Source of the DNA: Metabacillus indicus LMG 22858
GTDB taxonomy: Bacteria; Bacillota; Bacilli; Bacillales; Bacillaceae
Reading direction: 5' to 3'
Length of the DNA stretch: 64,000 nucleotides
Assembly (NCBI RefSeq): GCF_000708755.2
Contig: NZ_JGVU02000006.1
Span: 372,001-436,000, forward strand
Of the stretch, positions 8,369 to 21,736 are shown one piece after another. The number at the start of each line of letters is the position of its first letter. Positions within the stretch are counted from its first letter, which is position 1. Under the pieces are notes generated by a model, which was given only the letters and a program-made list of their open reading frames with translations, was not told the origin of the DNA and made no database searches. The position numbers were made by a program, and so were the translations under genes.

Positions 8369-9112
8369 TTACTGCCAGTCAAGACCTTCCAGGAACTCGT
8401 AAACGTCTGCATGAAGCTGCTCCCGCTCTTTATCGAGTGTAATAACATGTCCTGACTCTTCGTACCATTTAATCTTTTTATTGTCTGTTTCCACTTCGTT
8501 ATAAATAATATTTGCACTGTCTGTATTAATCATGTGGTCATGCCTTGCCTGTGCAACAAATGCAGGCGAGTAAACCATATCTACATTATTTCTCACATCA
8601 GCAATCAGCTCTTGAAGTGCTTTCAGGGTATTCATCGGCGTTTTCTCAAACTGCTTCATTTCCTCTTCGATTTGCGCCTCTGTTTTCCCTTCGAATTTTT
8701 TAAAATTGCGGGCATATTCAAGGATACCTTTATACATCACTTCTTCGCTCTTGATGTACATCGGCGCACACATCGGCACAATACCCTTTACAGGTACAGT
8801 GTAACCCAATTTGACCGAAAACACACCGCCCAGCGACAATCCGGCAACCGCAATCGATTCATGTCCCCGGTCCTTAAGGAGCTGATAGCCCTCCATAACG
8901 TCTTTCCACCAGTCTTCAGGACCTGTATGAACAAGCTCTTCAGGCGGCACTCCGTGACCCTTGTACTGAGGGGCATGACACGTGTAGCCTCTCTCGTTCA
9001 AATAGCGTCCAAGCATCCTCACATCCGCTGTGTTCCCTGTAAAACCGTGAAGCAGCAGAACGGCCCGGTCTCCCCCTTCAAACGTAAACGGCTTCGGCAA
9101 AACTCTTTTCAT
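8369..9112 (-). CDS. est: Carboxylesterase, Est30/YvaK type
   Basis: The 247-residue cytoplasmic alpha/beta hydrolase has an oxyanion segment ([16 protein letters not shown]), a nucleophile elbow G-L-S-L-G, the catalytic Asp region ([13 protein letters not shown]) and the catalytic His ([13 protein letters not shown]). It cleaves short-chain carboxyl esters; the physiological substrate is unknown. I chose the ATG at 9112 because AAGGAG stands eight bases upstream; an upstream in-frame ATG at 9142 would place that ribosome site inside the gene. It lies 18 bp upstream of rnr and downstream of secG. Confidence 0.93.
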   Translation of the reverse strand: MKRVLPKPFTFEGGDRAVLLLHGFTGNTADVRMLGRYLNERGYTCHAPQYKGHGVPPEELVHTGPEDWWKDVMEGYQLLKDRGHESIAVAGLSLGGVFSVKLGYTVPVKGIVPMCAPMYIKSEEVMYKGILEYARNFKKFEGKTEAQIEEEMKQFEKTPMNTLKALQELIADVRNNVDMVYSPAFVAQARHDHMINTDSANIIYNEVETDNKKIKWYEESGHVITLDKEREQLHADVYEFLEGLDWQ

Positions 9113-9186
9113 TTTAAAAACTCCTTTATGTAAACTAGTCATATAAACAAAGGCTTCTATTGTTAAGATTCCTTCTTCCGTTTCTA

Positions 9187-9206
9187 TTTAAACAAACGTT
9201 TAATTA
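9187..9206. promoter_or_regulatory. Palindrome shared with the hisZ upstream region
   Basis: TTTAAACAAACGTTTAATTA, centred on AAACGTTT, lies 75-95 bp upstream of est. A nearly identical 20-mer is found upstream of hisZ at 39059-39078 (one difference). It looks like the operator of a dimeric repressor; I cannot assign the regulator. Confidence 0.5.
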
Positions 9207-9230
9207 AAGGGCAAAAATGCTGTCTTAAAA

Positions 9231-9369
9231 ATAACAAAAGCGGAGGCGCCTTGTTCAGATCCGATAGGCAGATAAGAATCCGGCAGAAAAGTCCGGTTTT
9301 GACTTTTTTGACGGATTTGTTCTGACAGAGGATCTAGGCGCTTACGCTTGCCGAAGATAACTTTGTTAT
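9231..9369. repeat. 139-bp imperfect palindromic intergenic element
   Basis: The ends ATAACAAAAG (9231-9240) and CTTTGTTAT (9361-9369) are inverted. Inner arms GCGCCT/AGGCGC (9246/9336) and AGATCC/GGATCT (9257/9330) can pair, making a long cruciform or RNA hairpin. This form, with AAGCGGAGGCGCC at one arm, resembles the dispersed non-autonomous palindromic repeats scattered in Bacillaceae genomes. There is no coding frame. It fills most of the 350-bp gap between secG and est. Confidence 0.6.
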
Positions 9370-9415
9370 ATTATCCAAAGCCTTTTGTTCTTTATATATA
9401 TTTCCTTTAACAATA

Positions 9416-9447
9416 ACAAAAGGGAGTCTGATGGCAATCAGACCCCC
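9416..9447 (-). terminator. Intrinsic terminator after secG
   Basis: On the minus strand GGGGGTCTGAT and ATCAGACTCCC pair around a four-base loop and run into TTTTGTTATTG, 20 bp after the secG stop codon. If efficient, est is expressed from its own promoter. Confidence 0.85.
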
Positions 9448-9466
9448 GAATGATTAGAAAGATGTA

Positions 9467-9700
9467 TTAAAATCCTGCGTAAGAAACCAAGATTGTAAGT
9501 ACAAAGAATAAAACAGACAGCACGATAGTCGCGCGGTGAAGCACCAAATCAAGTCCGCGTGCTTTTTGCTTTCCAAAAAGCTGCTCAGCTCCGCCTGAAA
9601 TGGCTCCTGATAAACCTGCACTCTTCCCAGATTGAAGAAGTACGACTGCGATAAGGGCAAGACTGACGATAACAAGCAAAGTAATCAATAAAACGTGCAT
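9467..9700 (-). CDS. secG: Preprotein translocase subunit SecG
   Basis: The 77-residue protein has two membrane helices ([23 protein letters not shown] and [21 protein letters not shown]) joined by a Gly/Ser-rich loop ([20 protein letters not shown]), the SecG signature. It associates with SecYE in the membrane and assists SecA-driven export. I chose the ATG at 9700 because AGGAGG stands eight bases upstream; a frame extension to 9709 has no ribosome site. Length fits B. subtilis SecG. Confidence 0.96.
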   Translation of the reverse strand: MHVLLITLLVIVSLALIAVVLLQSGKSAGLSGAISGGAEQLFGKQKARGLDLVLHRATIVLSVLFFVLTILVSYAGF

Positions 9701-9873
9701 GGACGACACCTCCTAAAACCCGGTTAGCATTATTTTCAATTTACCATATTGCCGTCCAAATGTCACTATCATTCAAAGTTGATTTTTTATTAGCCTCACG
9801 AAACATTCCCTTTGAGGGAAAAGCTTCCTCTGTGATATGCTGTTTAAATAGTTCGCAGAAAGAAGGGAAAATC

Positions 9874-10797
9874 TTGAACAACACCCGCATCTATCTGATT
9901 CTGGTCGGTGTTATGCTCATATGGGGCCTGAATGTGCCCCTGCTTAAAATCATTGTTGACAGCTTTATGCCTGTTACTGTCACCTCAGTGAGAATTTTTA
10001 CTGCAAGCATTTGCGTCCTGATCATACTGGCTTTTTTAAAACTGCTCCGCAAGCCTACATTAAAAGAAACTTTTTACATTGCAGCCGGCGGCCTGCTGAA
10101 CGTTGTATGCCATCACTACTTTCTTTCTGTCGGCCTGACAATGACTTCCTCTACAAATGGAGGACTCATTCTCGGCCTTGGCCCAATGCTTACAGCCATC
10201 TTGTCCATTATTTTTCTTAACCAGCGTCTGACGATGATCCGCTTAACAGGATTTATCCTTGGGTTAACCGGTGTCGGGTTCACCATTTTAGCCGGAAGCA
10301 AGGGCGTCAGCAGCATGAACACTGGCGATATTTACATTTTCATCTCAATTTTCACTCAGGCATGCAGCTTTATCATAATCAAAAAAGCATGCCGCACATT
10401 GGATCCCCGTCTTATGACAGGATACATGCTGTTCTTTGGATCCTTTGTTTTATTCCTTATCAGCCTGGTCACAGAACCTGGCGGACTTGCAAGCCTGACT
10501 GAGGGAACGCCTGAAGTATGGGGAGTTTTTTTCACATCCGCCATCCTCGCAACGGCTATTGGGCACATGACTTATAACTACGCCATCGGCATGGTCGGAC
10601 CGGCAGAAACATCCATCTTCATGAATCTAAGCACCTTTTTTGCACTCGCAGGATCTGCTCTGATTTTGCATGAAGCCGTATATGCATCACATTTATTTGG
10701 ACTTCTGTTCATTGTGTCCGGGGTCATTTTAGGATCTGGGGCATATGAAGAATTCAGGCATCGTCATCATAAACATGAAGCATCTTCTTCGGGGTGA
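9874..10797 (+). CDS. EamA/DMT-superfamily permease
   Basis: The 307-residue protein has ten predicted membrane segments in two EamA repeats (first about LILVGVMLIWGLNVPLLKII, second about IYIFISIFTQACSFIIIKKA). DMT transporters export amino acids or other small metabolites; the substrate cannot be read from sequence. I set the start at TTG 9874 because GAAGGG stands six bases upstream and the protein then begins directly at the first helix; the open frame up to 9760 has no ribosome site. It is divergent from secG and has its own terminator overlapping the last codons. Confidence 0.85.
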   Translation: MNNTRIYLILVGVMLIWGLNVPLLKIIVDSFMPVTVTSVRIFTASICVLIILAFLKLLRKPTLKETFYIAAGGLLNVVCHHYFLSVGLTMTSSTNGGLILGLGPMLTAILSIIFLNQRLTMIRLTGFILGLTGVGFTILAGSKGVSSMNTGDIYIFISIFTQACSFIIIKKACRTLDPRLMTGYMLFFGSFVLFLISLVTEPGGLASLTEGTPEVWGVFFTSAILATAIGHMTYNYAIGMVGPAETSIFMNLSTFFALAGSALILHEAVYASHLFGLLFIVSGVILGSGAYEEFRHRHHKHEASSSG

Positions 10798-10812
10798 AGA
10801 AGGTGTTTTTTT
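10781..10812 (+). terminator. Terminator overlapping the 3' end of the EamA gene
   Basis: CATCTTCTTC and GAAGAAGGTG (10796-10805) pair around GGGGT and are followed by seven T. The TGA stop codon (10795-10797) lies inside the hairpin, so the last codons double as the terminator stem. Confidence 0.8.
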
Positions 10813-10889
10813 GTAGTTTTTTAGGTAAGGGCGAAAACCTTCTTAGCTTTTCCCCAAGCATACTGCTTGCGAACAGGAGTAGGAGACAT

Positions 10890-10979
10890 ATGCGAAAATT
10901 ACTTTTTCAACGAATAAAATTAGATTTTGAAGATTTGCCGGATCATCTGCTCTCGCCTTATGATGAGCAGAGGAGGTGA
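10890..10979 (+). CDS. Possible 29-residue leader peptide upstream of the NERD gene
   Basis: An ATG at 10890 follows AGGAGTAGGAG and opens a 29-codon frame (starting MRKLLFQRIKLDFEDLP) that stops at 10979, overlapping the start of the NERD gene. The good ribosome site and the overlap suggest translational coupling. I know no homologue, and it may be a non-coding leader. Confidence 0.3.
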   Translation: MRKLLFQRIKLDFEDLPDHLLSPYDEQRR

Positions 10980-11899
10980 TTATACTGATTTTAAAAGAAC
11001 GAACAGAATCGGCGGAACTGAGAACGTATAAAAGCTTAAATGCGCGAATGGACTTAGCGCGTGCAGACCAGAAACAGTGCGACTACCTTGAAAGCGGATA
11101 TGAGGGAGAGAAAATCTTTGATGGATGGGTAGAGCACGCTGGAGAGGGACTGATTTTAAACGACCTTCTCTTTGTCACCGGCGGAAGCCACTATCAGATG
11201 GATTCTCTTTACATCGCTCCGCAAAAAATCTATCTATTCGAAGTGAAAAACATGTATGGAGACCACTACATTGAAAAAGAAGAATGGATCTCATGTGGGG
11301 CAAAAACCGAAGTCAAAAACCCCATTTTACAGCTGAAAAGATGCGAATCTCTTCTTAGAAGACAGCTGCAGATTTTAAGATGCCCACTTCCGGTTGAAGC
11401 CTATGTCGTATTTGTAAACCCGCACTTTCACCTCTACCATGCTCCCCTCCATTCCCCTATGATCTTCCCTTCCCAATGGGACCGTTTTTCCCAAAGACTG
11501 AAAAGTATCCGTATGCCGCAAGGCCTTCACTCGGAGCTTGCGGAGAAGCTTTTATCACTCCATGTGGAAAAATCCCCTTATGAACGGCGGCCCGATTTTA
11601 GATATGAGGAACTTCGGAAGGGGATTGTGTGTGGGGGGTGTGGAAGGTTGGGGATGGATGCACTTAGCAGGGATCAGCTGGTCTGTGTAAACTGCGGGCA
11701 AAAAGAAAGATTTAAAAACAGCGTTTTGAGAAGCGTGGAGGAATTTCGTCTGCTGTTTCCGGATAAAAAGATTACGTCTGAACAAATACACGAATGGTGC
11801 GGAAACATAAAAAACAGCAGGTCTATTCAAAAAATACTAAAAGAGAATTTTGTGAGAGTGGGTCGTTCGAGAGGCACTAATTATGAAGAGAAAAAGTAG
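10976..11899 (+). CDS. NERD-domain protein with C-terminal zinc ribbon
   Basis: The roughly 305-residue protein begins with KERTESAELRTYKSLNARM, typical of Bacillus NERD (nuclease-related) proteins. The NERD fold follows (GYEGEKIFDGWV, NDLLFVTGGSHYQMDSLYI, KIYLFEVKNMYGD, with the acidic D and E-x-K of nuclease-like folds). A four-Cys zinc ribbon lies at about 217-240 (CGGCG then CVNCG), then a helical tail. Function is unknown; DNA binding or processing is inferred. AGGAGG (10971-10976) overlaps the GTG at 10976 and so cannot serve it well. The spacing and family N-terminus (MILKERT) instead favour initiation at CTG 10985. The next gene on this side is convergent eno, across a tandem-repeat array. 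Confidence 0.85.
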   Translation: MIILILKERTESAELRTYKSLNARMDLARADQKQCDYLESGYEGEKIFDGWVEHAGEGLILNDLLFVTGGSHYQMDSLYIAPQKIYLFEVKNMYGDHYIEKEEWISCGAKTEVKNPILQLKRCESLLRRQLQILRCPLPVEAYVVFVNPHFHLYHAPLHSPMIFPSQWDRFSQRLKSIRMPQGLHSELAEKLLSLHVEKSPYERRPDFRYEELRKGIVCGGCGRLGMDALSRDQLVCVNCGQKERFKNSVLRSVEEFRLLFPDKKITSEQIHEWCGNIKNSRSIQKILKENFVRVGRSRGTNYEEKK

Positions 11900-12304
11900 T
11901 TTTCATTTGGAGCACTTTCTTATTAGTTTAAATCTGGCTTAGAACACTTTCGGGCCTGAGCTCTACCTAGTTTGTGCTGCTAACTCTGGGTTAGAACACT
12001 TTCGGGACCGGGCTCTACTCACTTTATGTTGCTAACTCTGGGTTAGAACACTTTCGGGCCTAGGCCCTACTCACTTTGTGCTGCTAACTCTGGCTTAGAA
12101 CACTTTCGGGACCGGGCTCTACTCACTTTGTGCTGCTAACTCTGGCTTAGAACACTTTCGGGACCGGGCTCTACTCACTTTGTGATGCTAACTCTGGGTT
12201 ACAACACTTTCAAGCTCGTGCTCTACTCACTTTATGCTGCTAACTCTGACTTGGCGCACTTTCTGGACGGAGCTTCCCCAAGTTCCTGCTGCTATCCCCG
12301 TCTT
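11889..12304. repeat. Tandem array of 52-bp direct repeats (array A)
   Basis: Seven consecutive units begin at 11941, 11993, 12045, 12097, 12149, 12201 and 12253, each exactly 52 bp. A decayed unit precedes them from 11889. A unit opens with AGAACACTTTCGGG, has CTCTACTCACTTTGTGCTGC in the middle and ends TAACTCTGG-TT. Units four and five are nearly identical; the last is the most diverged. The period is not a multiple of three and no sustained frame exists, so it is not coding. There are no spacers, so it is not CRISPR. It fills the gap between the convergent NERD and eno genes. Confidence 0.9.
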
Positions 12305-12393
12305 AACTCAATTCAAAAGCCACAGCAGCACCAACTTGTAATCTCAGCTCACACGATCTTCACTCTAAAAACTTATCCACCAACAATGAATTA

Positions 12394-12434
12394 CAAAAAA
12401 AACCGCCCCAAGACCAAAGTCTCCGGGGCGGTTT
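12394..12434 (-). terminator. Terminator of the glycolytic operon after eno
   Basis: On the minus strand AACCGCCCC (12433-12425) pairs with GGGGCGGTT (12409-12401), followed by TTTTTTTT. It stands 18 bp after the eno stop. Confidence 0.92.
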
Positions 12435-12451
12435 TCAGCTTATAGCTAACC

Positions 12452-16077
<3,626 letters not shown>

Positions 16078-16087
16078 TTAACAAGAA

Positions 16088-17272
16088 TTATTTATCGTTT
16101 AGCGCGACGACTCCAGGAAGTTCTTTGCCTTCCATGAATTCAAGTGAAGCTCCGCCGCCTGTTGAGATGTGATCCATTTTGTCAGCTAAGTTGAACTTTG
16201 CTGCTGCCGCTGCAGAATCTCCGCCTCCGATGACTGAGTATGTATTCTCAGCTTCTGACAGCGCTACTGCCACCGCTTTTGTACCTTCAGCAAATGCATC
16301 AAGTTCAAATACGCCAAGAGGACCGTTCCAGATTACAAGCTTAGAGTTTTTAATGACATCAGCGTAGATTTCGCGTGATTTTGGTCCGGCATCAAGGCCT
16401 TCCCAGTCGCTTGGAATGCTGTCGATTGGAACGATTTTGATGTTTGCATCGTTAGAGAAATCATCTGCAACCACAACATCAACCGGCATGTAGAAGTTTA
16501 CGCCGTTCTTTTTCGCTTTTTCCATGAACGTTTTAGCAAGGTCAATCTTGTCTTCTTCAAGAAGAGATTTTCCTACTTCATGTCCAAGTGCTTTGATGAA
16601 CGTGTAAGCAAGTCCGCCGCCAATGATCAGGTTGTCTACTTTATCTAAAAGGTGGTCAATGACACCAATTTTATCTTTTACTTTTGCTCCGCCAATGATA
16701 GCTGTAAACGGACGCTCTGGGTTGGAAAGTGCTTTTCCAAGTACTTCGAGTTCTTTTTCCATAAGGAATCCTGCAACTGCCGGAATGTGCTCAGCGATGC
16801 CTGCAGTAGATGCATGTGCACGGTGTGCTGCTCCGAATGCGTCATTTACATAAACATCGGCAAGCTCTGCAAATGCTTTTGCAAGCTCAGGGTCGTTTTT
16901 CTCTTCGCCAGCGTAGAAACGGACGTTTTCAAGAAGAAGCACGTCGCCTTCCTGCATGTCTGAAATTTTCGCTTTTACAGCGTCGCCGTAAGCTTCGTCA
17001 GCTTTTGCAACATTTTTACCAAGCAATTCTTGAAGACGCTCTGCAACTGCATTTAAACGAAGCTCCTCAACAACCTGGCCTTTTGGACGGCCCAGATGGC
17101 TTGCTAAAAGAACCTTTGCACCTTGCTCTGTTAAGTGCTGAATGGTTGGTAAAGCTGCGTTAATGCGTGTGTCATCTGTTACTTTGCCGTCTTTCATCGG
17201 CACGTTGAAGTCTACACGGCAGAAAACCACTTTGCCTTTTACATCGATGTCTCTTACTGACTTTTTGTTCAT
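16088..17272 (-). CDS. pgk: Phosphoglycerate kinase
   Basis: The 394-residue cytoplasmic kinase transfers phosphate from 1,3-bisphosphoglycerate to ADP. The two-domain protein shows the substrate loop [34 protein letters not shown], the nucleotide-binding [13 protein letters not shown] and the C-terminal [12 protein letters not shown] / [14 protein letters not shown] signatures. AGGAGGAATTCCTGAAG precedes the ATG. It is the third gene of the operon, separated from gap by a 124-bp gap that contains a GC-rich hairpin. Confidence 0.98.
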   Translation of the reverse strand: MNKKSVRDIDVKGKVVFCRVDFNVPMKDGKVTDDTRINAALPTIQHLTEQGAKVLLASHLGRPKGQVVEELRLNAVAERLQELLGKNVAKADEAYGDAVKAKISDMQEGDVLLLENVRFYAGEEKNDPELAKAFAELADVYVNDAFGAAHRAHASTAGIAEHIPAVAGFLMEKELEVLGKALSNPERPFTAIIGGAKVKDKIGVIDHLLDKVDNLIIGGGLAYTFIKALGHEVGKSLLEEDKIDLAKTFMEKAKKNGVNFYMPVDVVVADDFSNDANIKIVPIDSIPSDWEGLDAGPKSREIYADVIKNSKLVIWNGPLGVFELDAFAEGTKAVAVALSEAENTYSVIGGGDSAAAAAKFNLADKMDHISTGGGASLEFMEGKELPGVVALNDK

Positions 17273-17305
17273 CTTCAGGAATTCCTCCTTTTATTGGAAA
17301 TACAA

Positions 17306-17342
17306 AACAAAAGGGAGGGGGCTGTATTCCCCTTCCCCTTTG
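17306..17342 (-). terminator. GC-rich hairpin between gap and pgk
   Basis: On the minus strand AAAGGGGAAGGGG and CCCCCTCCCTTTT pair around AATACAG with a small mismatch, followed by a weak T/G tract. It may be a partial terminator or an mRNA 3' stabiliser, giving gap higher mRNA levels than the downstream genes, as known for the B. subtilis gapA operon. Confidence 0.5.
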
Positions 17343-17396
17343 CACTCATTATATCGTTAGTTTTAGGTTAAAACCAAACTTCGTGCGACTTAAGAA

Positions 17397-18449
<1,053 letters not shown>

Positions 18450-18457
18450 CTATATAA

Positions 18458-19486
18458 TTAGGGATGAATATCCCTTATTAACTCTTTTGCGGCACCTTCA
18501 TCCGTAATCAGGATGGAACCCTGTGCCTGCTTCAGATAAGCCTGGATGGCTCCAGCTTTTGAAGCGCCGCCCGCTACTGCGATGACGTTTTGAATCTTCT
18601 CGAGGTCACTCAGCTGCATGCCGACAGTCTGCACTTTGTGGACAACTTCCCCCTCCTGGTTGAAGTAGTATCCAAATGCTTCTGCGACCGCTTCGCCCTG
18701 CTCAATCTTTATGTAATCTTCAGGCAGCGTTTTCCGGCGTTCCGCCATTGTCTTAGCGTCTCCTATTCCATGAACGACCATACTTGAAGATTTAATGAGA
18801 GCAAGCAGTTCTTTGATGGAAGGCTCTTCTGTAATCGAAAGATATGCTTCCTTGCTGAGCTGGTCCGGAACGTGGAGCAGACGGTAGTTGCCCATTGCCC
18901 GTTCGGCCATTTTTGCACAGATTGTGTTTGCCTGGTTCTCTACATTCTCACCAAGGCCTCCCCGCGCCGGCACATATAGCTGCTCGCGGTTTTTGCTGTC
19001 AGGCGTCATCATTTCTGCAACGGCTGCAATCGTGGTTCCTCCAGTGACAGCGACGATATTTTTCCCGGTCAAACGTTCCTTTATACATGAGACGCAAGCT
19101 CTTCCCATTTCTTTTTTCACCCATGAGAATTGATCGCTGTCTCCAGAGACGACAATAACCTTTTTCAGGTTTAAACGTTCCTTTAATGTATTTTCCAAAA
19201 ACGTTAAACCTAAAACATCTTTCATCGCTTCTTCCAGAACAGTAAGCAGGTGCGATCCTTCTTTTGTCAGCGTCATTCCGGCCGGGAAAATCTCAATCAG
19301 GTTCTGATCTTTCAGAAACTGAACTTCTCCCCTTAGAATCCGCTCGCTTATGCCGAGGCTCGATGAAAGGCTTCTTCTGCCGATCGGCTGCATCAGTCTT
19401 ATGTACTGAAGGATCTGATATCGTTTTTGCATAACGAGAAGCAGATCAGGCAATAATTTTTTTTGGACTTCAATCAGTGATCTCAT
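18458..19486 (-). CDS. cggR: Central glycolytic genes regulator CggR
   Basis: The 342-residue repressor of the SorC/DeoR type has an N-terminal winged helix (RYQILQYIRLMQPIGRRSLSSSLGISERILRGEVQFL) and a C-terminal sugar-phosphate binding domain with GGTTIAAVAEMM, ARGGLGENVENQANTICAKMA and the closing VAVAGGASKAGAIQAYLK. The family senses fructose-1,6-bisphosphate. It heads the glycolytic operon and represses it through the repeat operator at 19590-19626. I chose the ATG at 19486 with AAAGGAATTTATACG upstream; the frame is open to 19531. Confidence 0.95.
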   Translation of the reverse strand: MRSLIEVQKKLLPDLLLVMQKRYQILQYIRLMQPIGRRSLSSSLGISERILRGEVQFLKDQNLIEIFPAGMTLTKEGSHLLTVLEEAMKDVLGLTFLENTLKERLNLKKVIVVSGDSDQFSWVKKEMGRACVSCIKERLTGKNIVAVTGGTTIAAVAEMMTPDSKNREQLYVPARGGLGENVENQANTICAKMAERAMGNYRLLHVPDQLSKEAYLSITEEPSIKELLALIKSSSMVVHGIGDAKTMAERRKTLPEDYIKIEQGEAVAEAFGYYFNQEGEVVHKVQTVGMQLSDLEKIQNVIAVAGGASKAGAIQAYLKQAQGSILITDEGAAKELIRDIHP

Positions 19487-19589
19487 CGTATAAATTCCTT
19501 TCAAATAAGAAATGTGCCTTGATGCCCTCATTAGCGCATCTACTTCCGGCTGACCTTTTTAACGAAATTTCTTATTTACTAAGAATCGC

Positions 19590-19626
19590 GGGACTTCTTT
19601 TGTCCCTATATGACGTATTGTGTCCC
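19590..19626 (-). promoter_or_regulatory. CggR operator with two GGGAC...GTCC repeats
   Basis: On the minus strand GGGAC-N7-GTC and GGGAC-N7-GTCCC follow each other with a five-base gap. This is the direct-repeat architecture of the known CggR operator, placed about 105 bp upstream of the cggR start codon. Confidence 0.75.
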
Positions 19627-19635
19627 ACTGTCCGC

Positions 19636-19676
19636 AAAAAAAATCATCCCTGCTTCAATTCATATTCTAGCAGGGT
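19636..19676 (-). terminator. Terminator after the glutaredoxin-like gene
   Basis: On the minus strand CCCTGCT and AGCAGGG (19675-19669 and 19654-19648) pair, and ATGATTTTTTTT follows. It separates the sigL-glutaredoxin unit from the cggR promoter. Confidence 0.75.
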
Positions 19677-19684
19677 GAATTCGC

Positions 19685-19942
19685 TTATTCAACTATTGTT
19701 TCTTGCTTTTTTTCAAGTAACCGCTTTCTTATCAATTCTTTTCTGATACGGCCGTATCCGATGATTTTTCCGTCTAATTCTGCCACCGGTATCATAAGCT
19801 GATACCTTTCGAGCAGACCATCGTCTGAGTGAATATCGATGACCTGTATGTCCAGGTCTAAATCCGCTTTCAGCCCGTTTAATTCCGCGATGGCCTCCTC
19901 ACAAAGAGGGCAGCCTTCTCTTGAGTACACGTTTAAAATCAT
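19685..19942 (-). CDS. Glutaredoxin-family (DUF836-like) thiol protein
   Basis: The 85-residue thioredoxin-fold protein starts MILNVYSREGCPLCEEAIAEL, carrying a CPLC redox motif near the N-terminus, then VIDIHSDDGLLERYQLMIPVAEL with the cis-Pro (IPV) facing the motif. Such proteins are glutaredoxin-like thiol-disulfide reductases of unknown substrate. It follows sigL by 11 bp and is probably co-transcribed with it, ending at a terminator just beyond its stop. Confidence 0.85.
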   Translation of the reverse strand: MILNVYSREGCPLCEEAIAELNGLKADLDLDIQVIDIHSDDGLLERYQLMIPVAELDGKIIGYGRIRKELIRKRLLEKKQETIVE

Positions 19943-19953
19943 TCCAACACATC

Positions 19954-21270
19954 CTAATATCGTTTTCTTGCAGATGAAGATGCAATGCCAAGCTGATCTC
20001 TGTACTTGGCTACAGTCCGTCTTGAAACTTCGATTCCGTGTTCTTGTGAGAGGGTGTCTGCAATTCGCTGGTCAGATAGCGGAGACAGTTTATTTTCGCT
20101 CTCGATCATCTTTTGGATAAGTGATTTTACAGCCGATGACGTTATGTCCTGAGAAGTCTGCTCAAGGCCATTTGAGAAGAAAAACTTCAGTTCATACAGA
20201 CCATGCGGTGTCTGTACGTATTTCTCCCTGACCGTTCGGCTTACCGTTGACTCATGAACGTCAATCACATCCGCGACGGCTTTTAGTGTCAGCGGTTTCA
20301 AAAAATGCCCGCCTTTTTCAAAGAAGTCCGTCTGTCTTCTGAGAATTTCATGCATCACTTTCAGCATGGTCGCTTTCCGCTGATTCAGTGTTTTCATCAG
20401 CCATTTGCACTGATTGAGTTTAGAAGAAAGATACTGCTTCACATCTGCATCAACAGTGGATGAAAAGGCAGCTTCATACGAAGAATTCACACCGATTTTA
20501 GGTGAACTCTCTTCATTATACATCACTTGCCACTCTCCGCCGATTTTCTTTACGATCAGCTCCGGCACAATATAGCTGTCATGGGCATGATGAAAAGCAA
20601 GACCTGGACGGGGATGCAGCTTTTGGATAAAGTCCTGCACATTTTGTATCTCTTTCAGTTCCAGTTTCGTTTTTTTCGCAAGCTCTTTCCATGACTTTTC
20701 GGCAAAAAGATAAAAATAATCGCGGATAATTAGCTCTGCTGTCTGATTGCGCTCAGGCAGCCGCAGCAGCTGAAGGTAGATACACTCCTGCAGATTTCTG
20801 GCCCCTACACCTGCAGGGTCAAGCTTTTGAAGATTTTCAAGCTGAATCTGCAGTTCATCTTCGCTGATGCTGAATCGTTCTGCCAGCACCTGCAGATCTT
20901 CTTCTATATACCCGTTTGGATCCAGGGCATGAATCAGAATGTGCAGCGCTTTTTTCTCCTGAGGCTGCATCTTCATGCCAAGCAGCTGAGATTCCAGATG
21001 CTGCTGCAGAGTCGCCGTCCTGCTCGCTGCATTTTCAAGCAAGTCTCCTTTTTTTGAGGCATTTGCCGTTTTGAGGGCCGAGGTATGATACAATACGCCT
21101 GAATCAGGCTTGTCTTTCACATCAATGAGGGGATTTTCAAGGGTAAGGTCCTCTATGTAGGACGCGAGTTCCATAGAAGAGTACTGAAGGAGAGTAATCG
21201 CTTGCTTTAGTTCCTGTGTCATATTCAGTTTTAAGGACTGCTCTTGAAATAAACCTGCTTTCATATCCAT
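19954..21270 (-). CDS. sigL: RNA polymerase sigma-54 factor (SigL)
   Basis: The 438-residue sigma-54 has the Gln/Leu-rich activator-interacting N-terminus (LFQEQSLKLNMTQELKQAITLLQYSSMEL), a core-binding region (LDPAGVGARNLQECIYLQLL), the HTH-like VADVIDVHESTVSRTVREKYVQTPHG and the RpoN box (SRRTVAKYRDQLGI) near the C-terminus. It directs polymerase to -24/-12 promoters and needs an enhancer-binding ATPase, controlling amino-acid and sugar catabolism and cold response in Bacillus. Divergent from yvfG as in B. subtilis. The ATG at 21270 has GGGGG eight bases upstream. Confidence 0.97.
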   Translation of the reverse strand: MDMKAGLFQEQSLKLNMTQELKQAITLLQYSSMELASYIEDLTLENPLIDVKDKPDSGVLYHTSALKTANASKKGDLLENAASRTATLQQHLESQLLGMKMQPQEKKALHILIHALDPNGYIEEDLQVLAERFSISEDELQIQLENLQKLDPAGVGARNLQECIYLQLLRLPERNQTAELIIRDYFYLFAEKSWKELAKKTKLELKEIQNVQDFIQKLHPRPGLAFHHAHDSYIVPELIVKKIGGEWQVMYNEESSPKIGVNSSYEAAFSSTVDADVKQYLSSKLNQCKWLMKTLNQRKATMLKVMHEILRRQTDFFEKGGHFLKPLTLKAVADVIDVHESTVSRTVREKYVQTPHGLYELKFFFSNGLEQTSQDITSSAVKSLIQKMIESENKLSPLSDQRIADTLSQEHGIEVSRRTVAKYRDQLGIASSSARKRY

Positions 21271-21348
21271 AGATCGTTCCCCCTGCTGTTCATTTTACAC
21301 GAAAATGGTCCATCATTGAATGGAAGAAACTTCAAAGGAGAAATCAAT

Positions 21349-21567
21349 ATGAGCGAATTATTTTCAGTTCCCTATTTCGTACAGAATTTCAAAGAACATC
21401 TTAAACACAATGAGAACCAGATTCCTGAGCTTGATGCGATGAACCGGTATTACCGGTCGGTTGTTTCAACTCTTGTACAAGATCAGCTGACCAAAAATTC
21501 GGTTGTGCTGAAACGGATTCAAAATCTTGATGAGGCGTACAATCAGGTGAAATCCACCTTGAAATAA
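21349..21567 (+). CDS. yvfG: YvfG-like small conserved protein
   Basis: The 72-residue soluble helical protein (SELFSVPYFVQNFKEHLK, AMNRYYRSVVSTLVQDQL) matches what I recall of B. subtilis YvfG, which likewise adjoins sigL. Its function is unknown. The start has AAAGGAGAAATCAAT just upstream, better than the in-frame ATG at 21316. A 130-bp tail with small inverted repeats and then a terminator follows. Confidence 0.85.
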   Translation: MSELFSVPYFVQNFKEHLKHNENQIPELDAMNRYYRSVVSTLVQDQLTKNSVVLKRIQNLDEAYNQVKSTLK

Positions 21568-21698
21568 TTACCTGTTCACAAAATGCGGATGATGATTTAT
21601 CATTGGTTATGTTGAGTCGCCAAGCGCGGCAACATACACTTCTTGTCCAGTGCGGCTTACTGGACTGCTTACATACTATTCACATTCCATTAAAACAT

Positions 21699-21730
21699 GC
21701 CCCGCCGAAAAACTCGGCGGGGCTTTTTTT
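21699..21730 (+). terminator. Terminator downstream of yvfG
   Basis: GCCCCGCCGA and TCGGCGGGGC pair around AAAAC, followed by seven T. It is on the + strand and abuts the 3' end of the convergent amidase gene. Confidence 0.92.
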
Positions 21731-21736
21731 GTTTTT

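Noticed and set aside
11889..12304. Array A as a CRISPR array
   Set aside because: The whole 52-bp unit repeats without unique spacers, and no cas genes are present; the same holds for array B at 48024-48387.
12182..12445. 87-codon + strand frame at the end of array A
   Set aside because: It runs through the repeat and the eno terminator, without a ribosome site.
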